From an uncultured Acidimicrobiales bacterium (GTDB lineage: Bacteria > Actinomycetota > Acidimicrobiia > Acidimicrobiales > SHLQ01): a stretch of DNA of 61,417 nucleotides. Positions 52,269-61,277 of the stretch are shown here, piece by piece (positions within the stretch are counted from its first letter, which is position 1; each line of letters begins with the position of its first letter). The notes below the pieces were generated by a model. It worked only from the letters and a program-made list of their open reading frames with translations, was not told the origin of the DNA and ran no database searches. A program made the position numbers and the translations under genes. Location of the stretch: contig CALLQB010000046.1 in NCBI GenBank assembly GCA_938015295.1, positions 1 to 61,417 of the forward strand. The letters are read 5' to 3'.

Positions 52269-53234
52269 ATGTACGCAATCGGGATTACAAACGACCAGTC
52301 GCTGAGCCTCCAAGAGGCCGCCGTGCCAGAGCTACAACCGACCGATGTGTTGATTGCGGTTGAAGCGTCCGGGCTCAACCGCGCCGACCTGATGCAACGG
52401 ATGGGGCTGTATCCGCCGCCACCCGGCGCTTCCGACGTTCTCGGCCTCGAAGTTGCCGGCGTGGTTACCGACGTCGGCACTGCAGTGACCGAATGGAAGG
52501 TTGGCGACCGAGTTTGTGCGCTACTGGCTGGCGGCGGCTATGCAGAGTTCGCTGCGGTCGACGAAGGTTCGGTCTTTCCGCTCCCAGAATCGCTCAGCTT
52601 CGCTGAAGGCGCCTGCCTTCCCGAAGCAATGATGACGGTCTGGGCCAACGCGTTCCTCCGGTGCGGGCTGCAACCAGGCGAGTCGTTCCTGATGCACGGC
52701 GGCACGAGCGGAATCGGCGTTATGGGCCTGCAAATGGCCAAACTCGCCGGGGCCGGAACGATCTTCTCGACCGCTGGCTCCGCTGAGAAGGTCGACCTCT
52801 GCAGCGACCTCGGCGCGGACGTCGCGATCAACTACCGCGAACAAGACTTCGTCGAGATCGTCGAATCTCACGGCGGTGCCGACGTCATTATCGACATGGT
52901 CGGCGGCGAGTACCTGCAGAAAAACATCGCTATCGCGAAACCCGACGGCCGCATCTGCAACATCGCTTACCAAGACGGGTTCGAGGCAACGGTGAACTTT
53001 GCGCCTGTTCTGATGAAACGTCTGGTGGTGACAGCCACCACGTTACGAGCACGCCCGCACGCAGCGAAGCGCCAGATCCGCGACGCAATCCTCAAAGACT
53101 TCTGGCCAGCAGTCGTCGACGGCACCATCCGACCGATTCTCGACTCGACGTTTCCGATCGAGCAAGCTCAAGGCGCCCACGAGCGAATGAGTGCCGGCGG
53201 CCACATCGGCAAAATTGTCCTGCTCAAACCCTGA
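52269..53234 (+). CDS. NAD(P)H:quinone oxidoreductase, zinc-less MDR (QOR/PIG3 type)
   Basis: 321 residues: an N-terminal GroES-like domain ('VEASGLNRADLMQRMGLYPPPPGASDVLGLEVAG', typical of PIG3/QOR), Rossmann segment 'LMHGGTSGIGVMGLQMAKLAGAGTIF', then 'DVIIDMVGGEYLQKNI'. No Zn-ligand Cys/His set is present. It reduces quinones or enones with NADPH. ATG 52269 follows the small gene closely and may be in its transcript. Confidence 0.87.
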   Translation: MYAIGITNDQSLSLQEAAVPELQPTDVLIAVEASGLNRADLMQRMGLYPPPPGASDVLGLEVAGVVTDVGTAVTEWKVGDRVCALLAGGGYAEFAAVDEGSVFPLPESLSFAEGACLPEAMMTVWANAFLRCGLQPGESFLMHGGTSGIGVMGLQMAKLAGAGTIFSTAGSAEKVDLCSDLGADVAINYREQDFVEIVESHGGADVIIDMVGGEYLQKNIAIAKPDGRICNIAYQDGFEATVNFAPVLMKRLVVTATTLRARPHAAKRQIRDAILKDFWPAVVDGTIRPILDSTFPIEQAQGAHERMSAGGHIGKIVLLKP

Positions 53235-53294
53235 CCAGCGACGCTGCCCGATCGGTAATTGTGCCAGTCGGTTTGGCATAACTAAGGTGACCCC

Positions 53295-54212
53295 ATGAAG
53301 ACCATAACTACGGCTGCTGGTATCGACTTCGTGCGAACCCCCGAGGATCGCTTCGATGTGGTGGAGGGCTTCGACTATGCGACGAAGTATCTCGAGGTCG
53401 AAGGACTACGTATGGCCTACCTCGACGAAGGCACCGCAACGTCAGGTCACACGGTCCTGCTCCCCCACGGCGAACCCACCTGGGGCTACCTTCATCGCTT
53501 CATGATCGCTCCGCTTGTCGCCGCTGGCCATCGCGTCATCGTTCCCGACCTCATTGGGTTCGGGCGGTCCGACAAGCCGGTCGACCGGGCGTCGTATACC
53601 TACGACAACCACGTGCGCTGGATGAAAAGCTTCGCCGACCAGCTTGCCCTCACTGGTGTCACCGTCCTTTGCCAAGACTGGGGTGGTCTCATCCATCTTC
53701 GCATCGCTGGCGAAGAACCCGACCGCTTCGACCGCATCGTCGCTGGCAATACGGGGCTTCCCGTGGGCGAATCGCTGGGCCCCGGTTTCGATTTCTGGCT
53801 GAACCTGAGCCAGACCGCCGAGTTCCTCGATTGCGGCCAACTCATCGCGGGAACAGCACGCAATCGCACGCTCACCGAAGCAGAGACAGCCGCCTACAAC
53901 GCACCGTTCCCCGACGAGTCATATATGGCCGGAGTGAGGGAATTCCCAGCAATCGTGCCCATCACCCCCGAGCATCCATCGGTTGCCGAGAACAAGGCAG
54001 CGTGGAAAACACTCGAGAAGTGGGAAAAGCCATTTCTCACCCTCTGGGGAACCGCCGACCCCGTGCTCGGCCATCTCGGCCAGGAGTTCATCGACCGGGT
54101 ACCCGGCGCTGCTGGCCAGCCGCACCAATCCTTTGCATCCGGAGGCCATTTCATCCAAGACGACCATGGCACCGACCTCGCCGACGCCATCAACGCATGG
54201 CTTGCCGGCTGA
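53295..54212 (+). CDS. Haloalkane dehalogenase-like alpha/beta hydrolase
   Basis: 305 residues. 'LPHGEPTWGYLHRF' is the HGxP oxyanion/halide loop, 'VLCQDWGGLIHLR' carries the Asp nucleophile followed by the halide-binding Trp (GxDWGG signature), 'LTLWGTADPVLG' a later acid and 'SGGHFIQDD' the catalytic His. This matches the haloalkane dehalogenase subfamily I more than epoxide hydrolases, and releases halide from carbon-halogen bonds. ATG 53295 lies 60 bases after the quinone reductase stop. Confidence 0.85.
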   Translation: MKTITTAAGIDFVRTPEDRFDVVEGFDYATKYLEVEGLRMAYLDEGTATSGHTVLLPHGEPTWGYLHRFMIAPLVAAGHRVIVPDLIGFGRSDKPVDRASYTYDNHVRWMKSFADQLALTGVTVLCQDWGGLIHLRIAGEEPDRFDRIVAGNTGLPVGESLGPGFDFWLNLSQTAEFLDCGQLIAGTARNRTLTEAETAAYNAPFPDESYMAGVREFPAIVPITPEHPSVAENKAAWKTLEKWEKPFLTLWGTADPVLGHLGQEFIDRVPGAAGQPHQSFASGGHFIQDDHGTDLADAINAWLAG

Positions 54213-54267
54213 AGGCATCCGGCCGCACGCAGACCAACCAGCGAGCGACTGCCCTACACTTACGATC

Positions 54268-54783
54268 TTGGATCCCGTCACACGAAAGAAACCCAACGTC
54301 TTGGTCGGTGCGTCACGAACGTTTCTCGGTGCCCTCGCAGCGTGCGTTTTCCTGGCGAGCTGTGGCCAAGGCGACGAACAAACATCGACCACGACTTCGC
54401 TACCGACCACTACCTCACTAGCGACATCGTCTGATGCATCGAACGCGACTGCCAACGGTATTCGGCTCGTATCGGCGCAGGCCGGCGCTGCGATCTGGTC
54501 TGATGCCCCCAGCGACCTCGTGATACTCGATGTTCGGACACCTGAGGAATTCGCCGAGGGCCACCTCGGGGGTGCGGTCATGATCGACTTCCATGGTGAT
54601 GACTTCGCTAGTCAGCTTGGCGAACTCGACCCAGACGTCCCGTATCTCCTCTATTGCAGATCGGGGAACCGCAGCGGACAGACAACCGAGATACTACGCG
54701 ACCTCGGGTTCGGCGACGTCGCTGATATCGACGGCGGAATACTTGCGTGGGCCGACGCTGGCTTGCCGGTAGTCAGCGAGTAG
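54268..54783 (+). CDS. Lipidated rhodanese-domain protein
   Basis: 171 residues: 'FLGALAACVFLASCGQG' is a lipoprotein signal (lipobox LASC), a Thr/Ser-rich linker follows, then a single rhodanese domain with 'VILDVRTPEEFAEGHLGGAVMIDF' and the active-site loop 'LLYCRSGNRSGQTTEILRDLGF'. The catalytic Cys and the loop are intact. It would work on the outer face of the membrane, perhaps on extracellular thiosulfate or cyanide. The start TTG 54268 is weakly supported. Confidence 0.75.
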   Translation: MDPVTRKKPNVLVGASRTFLGALAACVFLASCGQGDEQTSTTTSLPTTTSLATSSDASNATANGIRLVSAQAGAAIWSDAPSDLVILDVRTPEEFAEGHLGGAVMIDFHGDDFASQLGELDPDVPYLLYCRSGNRSGQTTEILRDLGFGDVADIDGGILAWADAGLPVVSE

Positions 54784-54825
54784 CCCCGTCCCACTCACTT
54801 CGTACTCGCCCAGCTTCCGCCCCCC

Positions 54826-55272
54826 TCAACGCATGGCTTGCTGGCTAAACACCTCAGCCTCGCTAGCGACATCGATGTCGATGTCGCTGCCGAGGTCGAT
54901 GAGAAACTCGACGAACGCTCGCGACCGATGAGGATCGAGTCCGGCTGTGGGGTCGACGAGAAGCAGCCGTTTGAACGGGCGAGCAAACGCCAAGATGAGT
55001 CCTGCTATCTGCTGTTCACCGCGACTGAAGTGCCAGGTCGGCTTGTCGAGAAGTGCGTCTGCGGCGAGCAGGTCGACGACGAAATCGGCCAACTCCGGCG
55101 GCTCGGCAAGACCATGAGCCGTTGCCACCGCCATCGCTTGTTCGATCACCGTTCGCTGGCCGTCGAGGACCGGAGGCGACGGCAGCCACGATGTGGTGGT
55201 CTGATCGGCCGCCTCGGCAAGCGCGAGTAAACCGGCCGCTGCATCGGCGCCTCGCCAGATGTTGAGGCTCAC
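54826..55272 (-). CDS. Degenerate ABC-type ATPase fragment lacking Walker A
   Basis: 148 residues from GTG 55272 (GAGAGGT upstream). The C-terminal half matches an ABC ATPase: signature 'FSRGEQQIAGLILAFARP' (LSGGEQ degenerate to FSRGEQQ) and 'RLLLVDPTAGLDPHRSRAF' (Walker B plus D-loop) in which the Asp-Glu pair is Val-Asp. There is no Walker A (GxxGxGKS) and no partner permease. It cannot hydrolyse ATP as written. It is either a relic or a repurposed, non-catalytic protein. Confidence 0.6.
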   Translation of the reverse strand: MSLNIWRGADAAAGLLALAEAADQTTTSWLPSPPVLDGQRTVIEQAMAVATAHGLAEPPELADFVVDLLAADALLDKPTWHFSRGEQQIAGLILAFARPFKRLLLVDPTAGLDPHRSRAFVEFLIDLGSDIDIDVASEAEVFSQQAMR

Positions 55273-55393
55273 GCAACACCTCTCGTTCGCGCACTTGCCT
55301 TGAGGCACGTACTCATTTCGGCTCAGCTTTCGTCGCGGAAGGCTTGTGACTCCGCACAAACCCTAATCGACCCCATTGGCTAGCCTCGTGTAG

Positions 55394-56278
55394 ATGGAAG
55401 CACCGCAGAACCCCACCCCGGTTACCGTCATCACCGGAGCAAATTCCGGCATCGGTCGTGCCACAGCACTCCACCTCGCGTCGGCCGGACACCGGGTCGT
55501 CGGGACAGTGCGTTCGCTGACGAAAGCCGACAAGCTGCTTGCCCTGGCTGACGATGCAGACGTAACAGTCGAACTCGTCGAACTCGACATCGGCGACGAC
55601 GCTTCGGTCGAGGCCGGCTTCGAACAAATCTTCAAGCTAACCGGCCGGGTAGACAATCTGGTCAACAACGCCGGAGTCGGCGGAAACTCCGTGGTAGAGG
55701 AATGCCCGTCAGAGACGTTCCTCGACGTATTCAATATCAACGTCTGCGGCGCCACACGCTGCACGCAAGCGGTCTTGCCGTCGATGCGCAAGCGCGGCAG
55801 CGGCACGATCGTCAATGTCACCTCGGTTGCCGGGCGCATCGCGTCGCTTGCCCAGGCTCCATATGTGGCATCGAAGTGGGCACTCGAGGGTCTCAGCGAA
55901 GAACTCGCCCAGGAAATCGCACCGTTTGGGATCCGAGTCGCCATCATCGAGCCCGGCGTGACGAAGTCGTCGATTTTCGCGAAAAACGTCGATGCGCCGA
56001 ATTCGTCAGGCGCGTACGACACGCAATACCGACACATGTTCCGTTTCTACATTGCGGGGAGAAATCACGCGACCGATCCGCTCGAGGTCGGCAAGGTCAT
56101 CGAACACGCAATCACCACCGATGAGCCGCAGTTGCGGTATCCGGTGAGCTGGTGCGCTCCCGAGATGTCGGCTCGTCACGATCGGATCGACCACGACGAC
56201 TGGATCGAGCTTGGAACGATCACCGACGAAGACGAATACGCCGAACGGTTCAAACAGGTATTCGACGTCGAGATCTAA
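55394..56278 (+). CDS. Short-chain dehydrogenase/reductase
   Basis: 294 residues: 'VTVITGANSGIGRATALHLASAGH' cofactor loop, 'NLVNNAGVGGNSVVEE', Ser in 'NVTSVAGRIA', 'APYVASKWALEGLSEELAQEIAPFGIRVAIIEPG' (YxxxK). The C-terminal end is longer than the classical family, with acidic residues. The substrate is unknown. ATG 55394 is divergent from the ABC fragment; no clear operon. Confidence 0.86.
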   Translation: MEAPQNPTPVTVITGANSGIGRATALHLASAGHRVVGTVRSLTKADKLLALADDADVTVELVELDIGDDASVEAGFEQIFKLTGRVDNLVNNAGVGGNSVVEECPSETFLDVFNINVCGATRCTQAVLPSMRKRGSGTIVNVTSVAGRIASLAQAPYVASKWALEGLSEELAQEIAPFGIRVAIIEPGVTKSSIFAKNVDAPNSSGAYDTQYRHMFRFYIAGRNHATDPLEVGKVIEHAITTDEPQLRYPVSWCAPEMSARHDRIDHDDWIELGTITDEDEYAERFKQVFDVEI

Positions 56279-56314
56279 CCGGCCAGGATTGGAGACAGCC
56301 GAAGGCTTGCACCA

Positions 56315-57070
56315 TCAGACGACCGGACCACCAGAAATGTCGAGGATTTGACCGGTTACCCACGCCGCCGATGGGGCAGCAAAGTACAGAGCGGCCATGC
56401 CGACGTCTTCGGGCTTGCCCATCGTCTTCATTGGAATGTGTTTGGCCACCTTGGGTAGGTCTTCCTTGGTGAAACTCATCGCCGTCATCATGATGTCGGT
56501 CTCGATCCAGCCGGGGCAGATGCAGTTCACGCGCACCCGAGGTGCAAGCTCGAGAGCGAAGGTTTTGGTCAACGAGTTCACGGCTGCCTTAGCTGCGGCG
56601 TAGTGACCGCTGCCGGGAACACCACGATGCGCAGCTCCAGAAGAGATGTTGAGAATCGAACCGTTCTCCATGCGGTCGGCGGCGATGACCGACGCCTCCC
56701 AGAGAGCACTCACGTTGAGGTCGAAGCACATGTCCCAACCGTCGCGGCCCAACTCGGTCAGCGGAGTTCGCAGGGCTGAGCCACCGGCGTTGTTGCACCA
56801 AATCGATAGCGAACCGAACTGCTCGACCGCAGCGTCGGCGAGTGCTTCGAGCTGGCCACGGTCGGTAACATCGGTCTGCACCGCGATGGCTTCGCCACCC
56901 GCAGCGTTGATGTCGGCTGCGACCTGCTCGATGGGTTCGACGCGGCGGCCAGCCACCACAACCTTTGCGCCTGCGTTTGCGTACACCTTGGCGATGCCCT
57001 CGCCGATGCCTGTGCCGCCGCCCGTAACAACGGCAACCTGATTGGTGAGATCAAACGAATCTGTAGTCAT
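56315..57070 (-). CDS. Short-chain dehydrogenase/reductase, FabG-like
   Basis: 251 residues: 'VAVVTGGGTGIGEGIAKVYANAGAKVVVAGRR' (Arg after the second strand suggests NADP), 'IWCNNAGGSALR', 'ILNISSGAAHRGVPGSGHYAAAKAAV' (Ser and YxxxK), 'WVTGQILDISGG'. It lies 64 bases downstream of the amidase on the same strand, so the two may share a transcript. The convergent neighbour ends 37 bases away. Confidence 0.87.
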   Translation of the reverse strand: MTTDSFDLTNQVAVVTGGGTGIGEGIAKVYANAGAKVVVAGRRVEPIEQVAADINAAGGEAIAVQTDVTDRGQLEALADAAVEQFGSLSIWCNNAGGSALRTPLTELGRDGWDMCFDLNVSALWEASVIAADRMENGSILNISSGAAHRGVPGSGHYAAAKAAVNSLTKTFALELAPRVRVNCICPGWIETDIMMTAMSFTKEDLPKVAKHIPMKTMGKPEDVGMAALYFAAPSAAWVTGQILDISGGPVV

Positions 57071-57134
57071 GAGCCGCAGCCTAATAGTCAGGAGCAGTAA
57101 CTAACCAAGCGATCAATTAGGCGACGAGCTGGGC

Positions 57135-58583
57135 TCACAGGCGGGCATGCAATGTGTGAAGCGGATGCCCGAGGACGACTTCGGCAAGCTCACCGAACCG
57201 CAGGGCGAGGAGGTCTCCCATGAACGGGCCGAGCACTTGCATACCAACGGGCAGACCGTCGGCTGCCAAGCCTGCGGGCAACGCCAACCCTGGCAGGTAG
57301 GTGGGATTTGCGAGCCCTGCCCAGAACCACTGTTCGAGGATGGACCGCTCCTGGCCGTTCACGAGCACCGTGCGTTCACTAAAAGGACGATCGGTGTCGT
57401 GAGGTTGTGCCGTGGTCGGCGTGATTGGGGTGACAAGCAGGTCGACATCGGCGAAGTAGTCGCGCCACTTGAGGCGACACCGTTCGCGTTCGTTGTTGAG
57501 GTCGATCCACTGGCGGTAGGTGATACATGACCCGTAGGCCATGAGAGCCGCATAGTCGCGGCCGCCACCGAGGAACCGTTGGAGAGCTGCCTGGTCTGGC
57601 GGGTCGTCGGGTCCCGATGCGGCTGCCCGACCCAACTCGAGTCCGACCTCGTGGCCGCGGATGACAAAGTCGAGTTCGGGCGGGTCGACTACCGTAACGC
57701 CGTGGTCGGCCAACAGGCTGACTGCCGACTCGAGCACGTTGGTGACCGCGGCATCTTGATCACCGAGTGGGTTGTTCAGCAGAACCCCCACCGTGAAGTC
57801 TCGCAGCGTGGTCTTGCTCGTCACCAGCGGACGCATGTGCGACTGCCACATCACCGGCAATGCCAGCGAAAGGTCGGCCACGGTTCGGGCGATTGGCCCC
57901 AGCACATTGTGGTCGACGGTTCCTTCATGGCCAGGGAAGCTGTGACCATGCTGGGAGACCAGGCCAAAGCTGGTCTTGAGGCCGGCCAGGCCGTTGTAGT
58001 TCGCTGGCCAACGAATCGAGCCTCCGATATCGCTGCCAACCTCGAGCGATGCCATGCCAACGGCAACCGCTGCTGCCGACCCACCCGACGAACCGCCAGC
58101 GCGCAACGAGGTGTCCCACGGGTTGTTGGTTCGCCCATAGATGGCGTTATAGGTTTGCCAGTCGCCAAGGTGTTTCGGCACATTGGTCTTGCCGTAGATC
58201 ACCGCGCCTGAGGCCTTCAGCTGCTTCACCACATCTGCGTCTTCGCTTGGCCGGTATTCGGCGTGTACCGGGTCGCCCCAGGTCGACGGCATTCCTGCAA
58301 CGTCGATCGAATCTTTGATGGTCATCGGCAGGCCGTGCAGCGCACCCGTCGGCTCGCCCGCAACCTGCGAAGCGTCGGCGGCCCGGGCGGCCGCATACGC
58401 CTGGTCGAGCTGGGTGAAAACGACCGCGTTCAGCTGGGAGTTGTGCTGGTCATGCTGGGCTACGACGGCGTCGAGCAGCTCCACGGCCGACAACTCGCCG
58501 GTGGCAAGTAGGCGACGCTGCTCTACTGCAGACGCCAACGCGATATCTGGAGCGGCGGTCATCGTCCCATCGTCGCCCGACAT
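57135..58583 (-). CDS. Amidase (amidase-signature family)
   Basis: 482 residues from ATG 58583 (or ATG 58562). The Ser-cisSer-Lys triad is visible: Lys in 'GLPMTIKDSIDVAGMPST', cis-Ser in 'GGSSGGSAAAVAVGM' and the nucleophile Ser in 'GSDIGGSIRWPAN'. It hydrolyses amides, nitrile-derived amides or aryl-acyl amides. The frame upstream to 58829 overlaps the divergent CoA-transferase and is not used. The start regions of the two genes are 66 bases apart. Confidence 0.88.
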   Translation of the reverse strand: MSGDDGTMTAAPDIALASAVEQRRLLATGELSAVELLDAVVAQHDQHNSQLNAVVFTQLDQAYAAARAADASQVAGEPTGALHGLPMTIKDSIDVAGMPSTWGDPVHAEYRPSEDADVVKQLKASGAVIYGKTNVPKHLGDWQTYNAIYGRTNNPWDTSLRAGGSSGGSAAAVAVGMASLEVGSDIGGSIRWPANYNGLAGLKTSFGLVSQHGHSFPGHEGTVDHNVLGPIARTVADLSLALPVMWQSHMRPLVTSKTTLRDFTVGVLLNNPLGDQDAAVTNVLESAVSLLADHGVTVVDPPELDFVIRGHEVGLELGRAAASGPDDPPDQAALQRFLGGGRDYAALMAYGSCITYRQWIDLNNERERCRLKWRDYFADVDLLVTPITPTTAQPHDTDRPFSERTVLVNGQERSILEQWFWAGLANPTYLPGLALPAGLAADGLPVGMQVLGPFMGDLLALRFGELAEVVLGHPLHTLHARL

Positions 58584-58649
58584 CAGCCCACACAGCAACC
58601 TTGGCTGAGACCCTGCTCCCCAACTCGTGGCCTTGCTACGGTCGGCAGG

Positions 58650-59849
58650 GTGAACGTGCTTGAAGGAATCCTCGTCGTCGACATGACCCAGTATCTGGCG
58701 GGACCTACCGTCACCCGACTGCTTGCCGAGCAGGGGGCCGATGTGGTGAAGATCGAACAGCCGCCCCACGGCGACCCGGCACGCACCTATGCGATTCACA
58801 AAGACGGCCGGAGCGGCTATCACGTGCAACAGAACCGGGGGAAGCGCAGCCTCTGCGTCGACTTTGACACTGCTGCTGGGCGAGAAGTCCTCGACCGGCT
58901 ACTGGCGAAGGCCGACGTACTCGTTGAGAACTACGGCCCAGGTGTGCTTGAGAGGCGAGGCTTTGGCTGGTCTGAGCTTCACGCAAAGTTTCCGAATCTG
59001 ATCATGGCGTCGGTTTCTGGCTATGGACGCGACAGCGCGTACAAAGACAAACCAGCGTTCGACATGATCGCCCAGGCAATGAGCGGGATCATGCACATGA
59101 CCGGCGCACCCGACGGCCCACCAATGCCCGTCGGTGCGTCGATTGGTGATGTCGGCGCAGGCGTGCACGCGGCTGCGGGCATCGGCTTTGCGTTGTTTCA
59201 TCGTGAACGGTCCGGCGAAAGTCAGCACATCGATATCTCGATGGTCGACGCGCTCTTCCACATGCACGAAATTTCCGTCCAGGGGCCTGCACTCACGGGC
59301 ATGCGATGGCAACCCACCCGTTCTGGACATCAATCCAAGATCAATAGCCCGATGGGGGTTTTCAAGTCGCCGGAAGGCTGGATTGCCGTGCATGTGATGC
59401 AGGGGCAATGGGCGCGGTTCTGCGAAGCTATCGGGCGCGCCGACTTGGAGCACGACGAACGGTTCGCTGATCTCCTGGGTCGCCAGAAGAACCGACACGA
59501 GCTGAACGATCTCATCGCCGACTGGATGGCAACGTTCGACACCAATGCGGAGGTTCTCGACCGTCTCGATCATGCCCGCATACCGTCGGCGCCTGTGCTG
59601 GCTCCCTACGAAGCGGTCGGACATCCCTACTTCGAATCCCGACGCGCCATCCGCCACGTGCCGGACCCTGTTCTCGGCGAAGTGGCCGTGCCGGGCAATC
59701 CCATCCGACTCTCAGCCCAGCCCGAACTCGACTTGGTTGCCGCCGCACTCGGCGAGCACAACGACGAGGTGTTGGCCGAGCTGGGTTACGAGGCCGCCGA
59801 CATCGAGGCACTTTCACAAGCTGGCGTGCTCGTAAGCAAAGACGTCTGA
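58650..59849 (+). CDS. CaiB/BaiF family III CoA-transferase
   Basis: 399 residues with the family III layout: 'LVVDMTQYLAGPTVTRLLAEQGADVVKIEQPPHGDPAR' at the N-terminus, 'NRGKRSLCVDFDTAAGREVL', catalytic Asp in 'KPAFDMIAQAMSGIMHMTG', and 'GVGASIGDVGAG'-type loop ('PVGASIGDVGAGVHAA'). It moves CoA between acids, typical of carnitine, formate, oxalate or bile-acid metabolism; the substrate is unknown. GTG 58650 matches the family start. Confidence 0.88.
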   Translation: MNVLEGILVVDMTQYLAGPTVTRLLAEQGADVVKIEQPPHGDPARTYAIHKDGRSGYHVQQNRGKRSLCVDFDTAAGREVLDRLLAKADVLVENYGPGVLERRGFGWSELHAKFPNLIMASVSGYGRDSAYKDKPAFDMIAQAMSGIMHMTGAPDGPPMPVGASIGDVGAGVHAAAGIGFALFHRERSGESQHIDISMVDALFHMHEISVQGPALTGMRWQPTRSGHQSKINSPMGVFKSPEGWIAVHVMQGQWARFCEAIGRADLEHDERFADLLGRQKNRHELNDLIADWMATFDTNAEVLDRLDHARIPSAPVLAPYEAVGHPYFESRRAIRHVPDPVLGEVAVPGNPIRLSAQPELDLVAAALGEHNDEVLAELGYEAADIEALSQAGVLVSKDV

Positions 59850-60007
59850 ATCTCCCAAGCTGGTTGCGCCAGCAGGCCTGGCTGGCAGGCAGCGCACCAA
59901 ACATAAGCAGGAAGAAAAAGACACAGAACGGTTACGCCCACAGCTTTCTCACAGGAGGCATCTCTACAGTCAGGCGAAACAAACCCCCTTGAGAAAAGAA
60001 GTTCTCT

Positions 60008-61162
60008 ATGCTCACGAAGACCGTTGCCCGACTGCTCGCTCTCGGCATGATGTTGGCGCTGATCGCTGCAGCCTGCGGATCAGCCGGCAGCGACGAAGGC
60101 GCCCAGACCATCGCCGAGAACACAACCGCCGACCCAGCGCCGGACACGGCTGAAACCGTCGACCCAGACACCGACGTGGCTGAGACCACGACCGCCGACT
60201 CCGAGCCGAATACCAATGAAGTCGAGACCGCCGACCCAGAGCCGGATACGGCCGCAACGACAGAGGTCGACCTTGACCTGTTTTTTGACGGTGCATTGGC
60301 CAATGAGGTTGCCACGGAGTCATGCACGCTTAGCGGCGGCGCCGAGACGCAGTGCTACACGATTACCGTCGCTGGCAACCCGGTTACCTACGACACCGGG
60401 CCATTCTGCCCGACCTCGATCACCGACACCGCCGAGGCCGGCGGGATCTGGTTCGATGGCAACGGCGTCTACGAACTCGACGGCCAGTTCTTCACCAACC
60501 TCGCTGAGCTCTACAGCGACGACAACTGGCTGATGTACGACGAAGACGGCAACATCTTTCGTACCGAAACAGCCGAAGAATTCGACCTCGCCGCCCGCCC
60601 CGACGTCGATCCCTCACTGCAAAACCATTGCGTTGAAGGCCAACTCGACTGGCTTGAGAACGGCGAAGCCATTCCATCAACGTTGCAAATTCCCACCGAA
60701 CCGGTGCTCGCAGAGACCTCGGCGACAACGCGAGGCAACCTCGGCGTGACACTCGATGGCATCGTCATCGCGGCCTCAGCTCCAGTCGACGCAATCCTGT
60801 CGGCCTACACCATCGCTGCCTTCGACGACTGCGGCGGGCACTACAACCCAAATGACGGCTACCACCTGCACGGCGCCACCGGCTGCTCAGAAGTCGGCGA
60901 CAGTTCAGACGACGAAACCGCGATGTTCGCCTACGCGATGGACGGCTTCCCGGTACACAGCCCCCTCGCGGACGCAGCAGCTGCGAACCTCGATGAGTGC
61001 AACGGCCATGACATCGGCGACGGTTACCACTACCACGCCAACAACGCCGCCGAGAACCTCGTCATTCAATGCCTCATCGGCCAAACCGTCGCCGGCGCAG
61101 CCGACGACGGCGGCCGACCAGAGCGTCCCGATGGGCCACCCCCGGGCGACGAGGAAGGCTGA
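60008..61162 (+). CDS. YHYH-domain lipoprotein
   Basis: 384 residues: signal 'LALGMMLALIAAACGSAG' with lipid Cys, an acidic Thr/Pro/Glu-rich linker with repeated 'AD(S/P)EPDT' units (about 25-90), then a YHYH domain ('DCGGHYNPNDGYHLHGATGC', 'DECNGHDIGDGYHYHANN'). The His/Cys clusters suggest metal binding. It ends with an acidic Pro-rich tail. The family is of unknown function and secreted in many bacteria. ATG 60008 has AAGAAG upstream. Confidence 0.83.
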   Translation: MLTKTVARLLALGMMLALIAAACGSAGSDEGAQTIAENTTADPAPDTAETVDPDTDVAETTTADSEPNTNEVETADPEPDTAATTEVDLDLFFDGALANEVATESCTLSGGAETQCYTITVAGNPVTYDTGPFCPTSITDTAEAGGIWFDGNGVYELDGQFFTNLAELYSDDNWLMYDEDGNIFRTETAEEFDLAARPDVDPSLQNHCVEGQLDWLENGEAIPSTLQIPTEPVLAETSATTRGNLGVTLDGIVIAASAPVDAILSAYTIAAFDDCGGHYNPNDGYHLHGATGCSEVGDSSDDETAMFAYAMDGFPVHSPLADAAAANLDECNGHDIGDGYHYHANNAAENLVIQCLIGQTVAGAADDGGRPERPDGPPPGDEEG

Positions 61163-61277
61163 GCCTCAACCGAGCGACCGCGTAGACAGAGAGATCTTGA
61201 CCGTCGAGTCGAAGTCGAAGACGAACGCCCGTCGCTATACGGTTGTGAGTTAACGCTCTCTTAGGGGGAAACAAACC

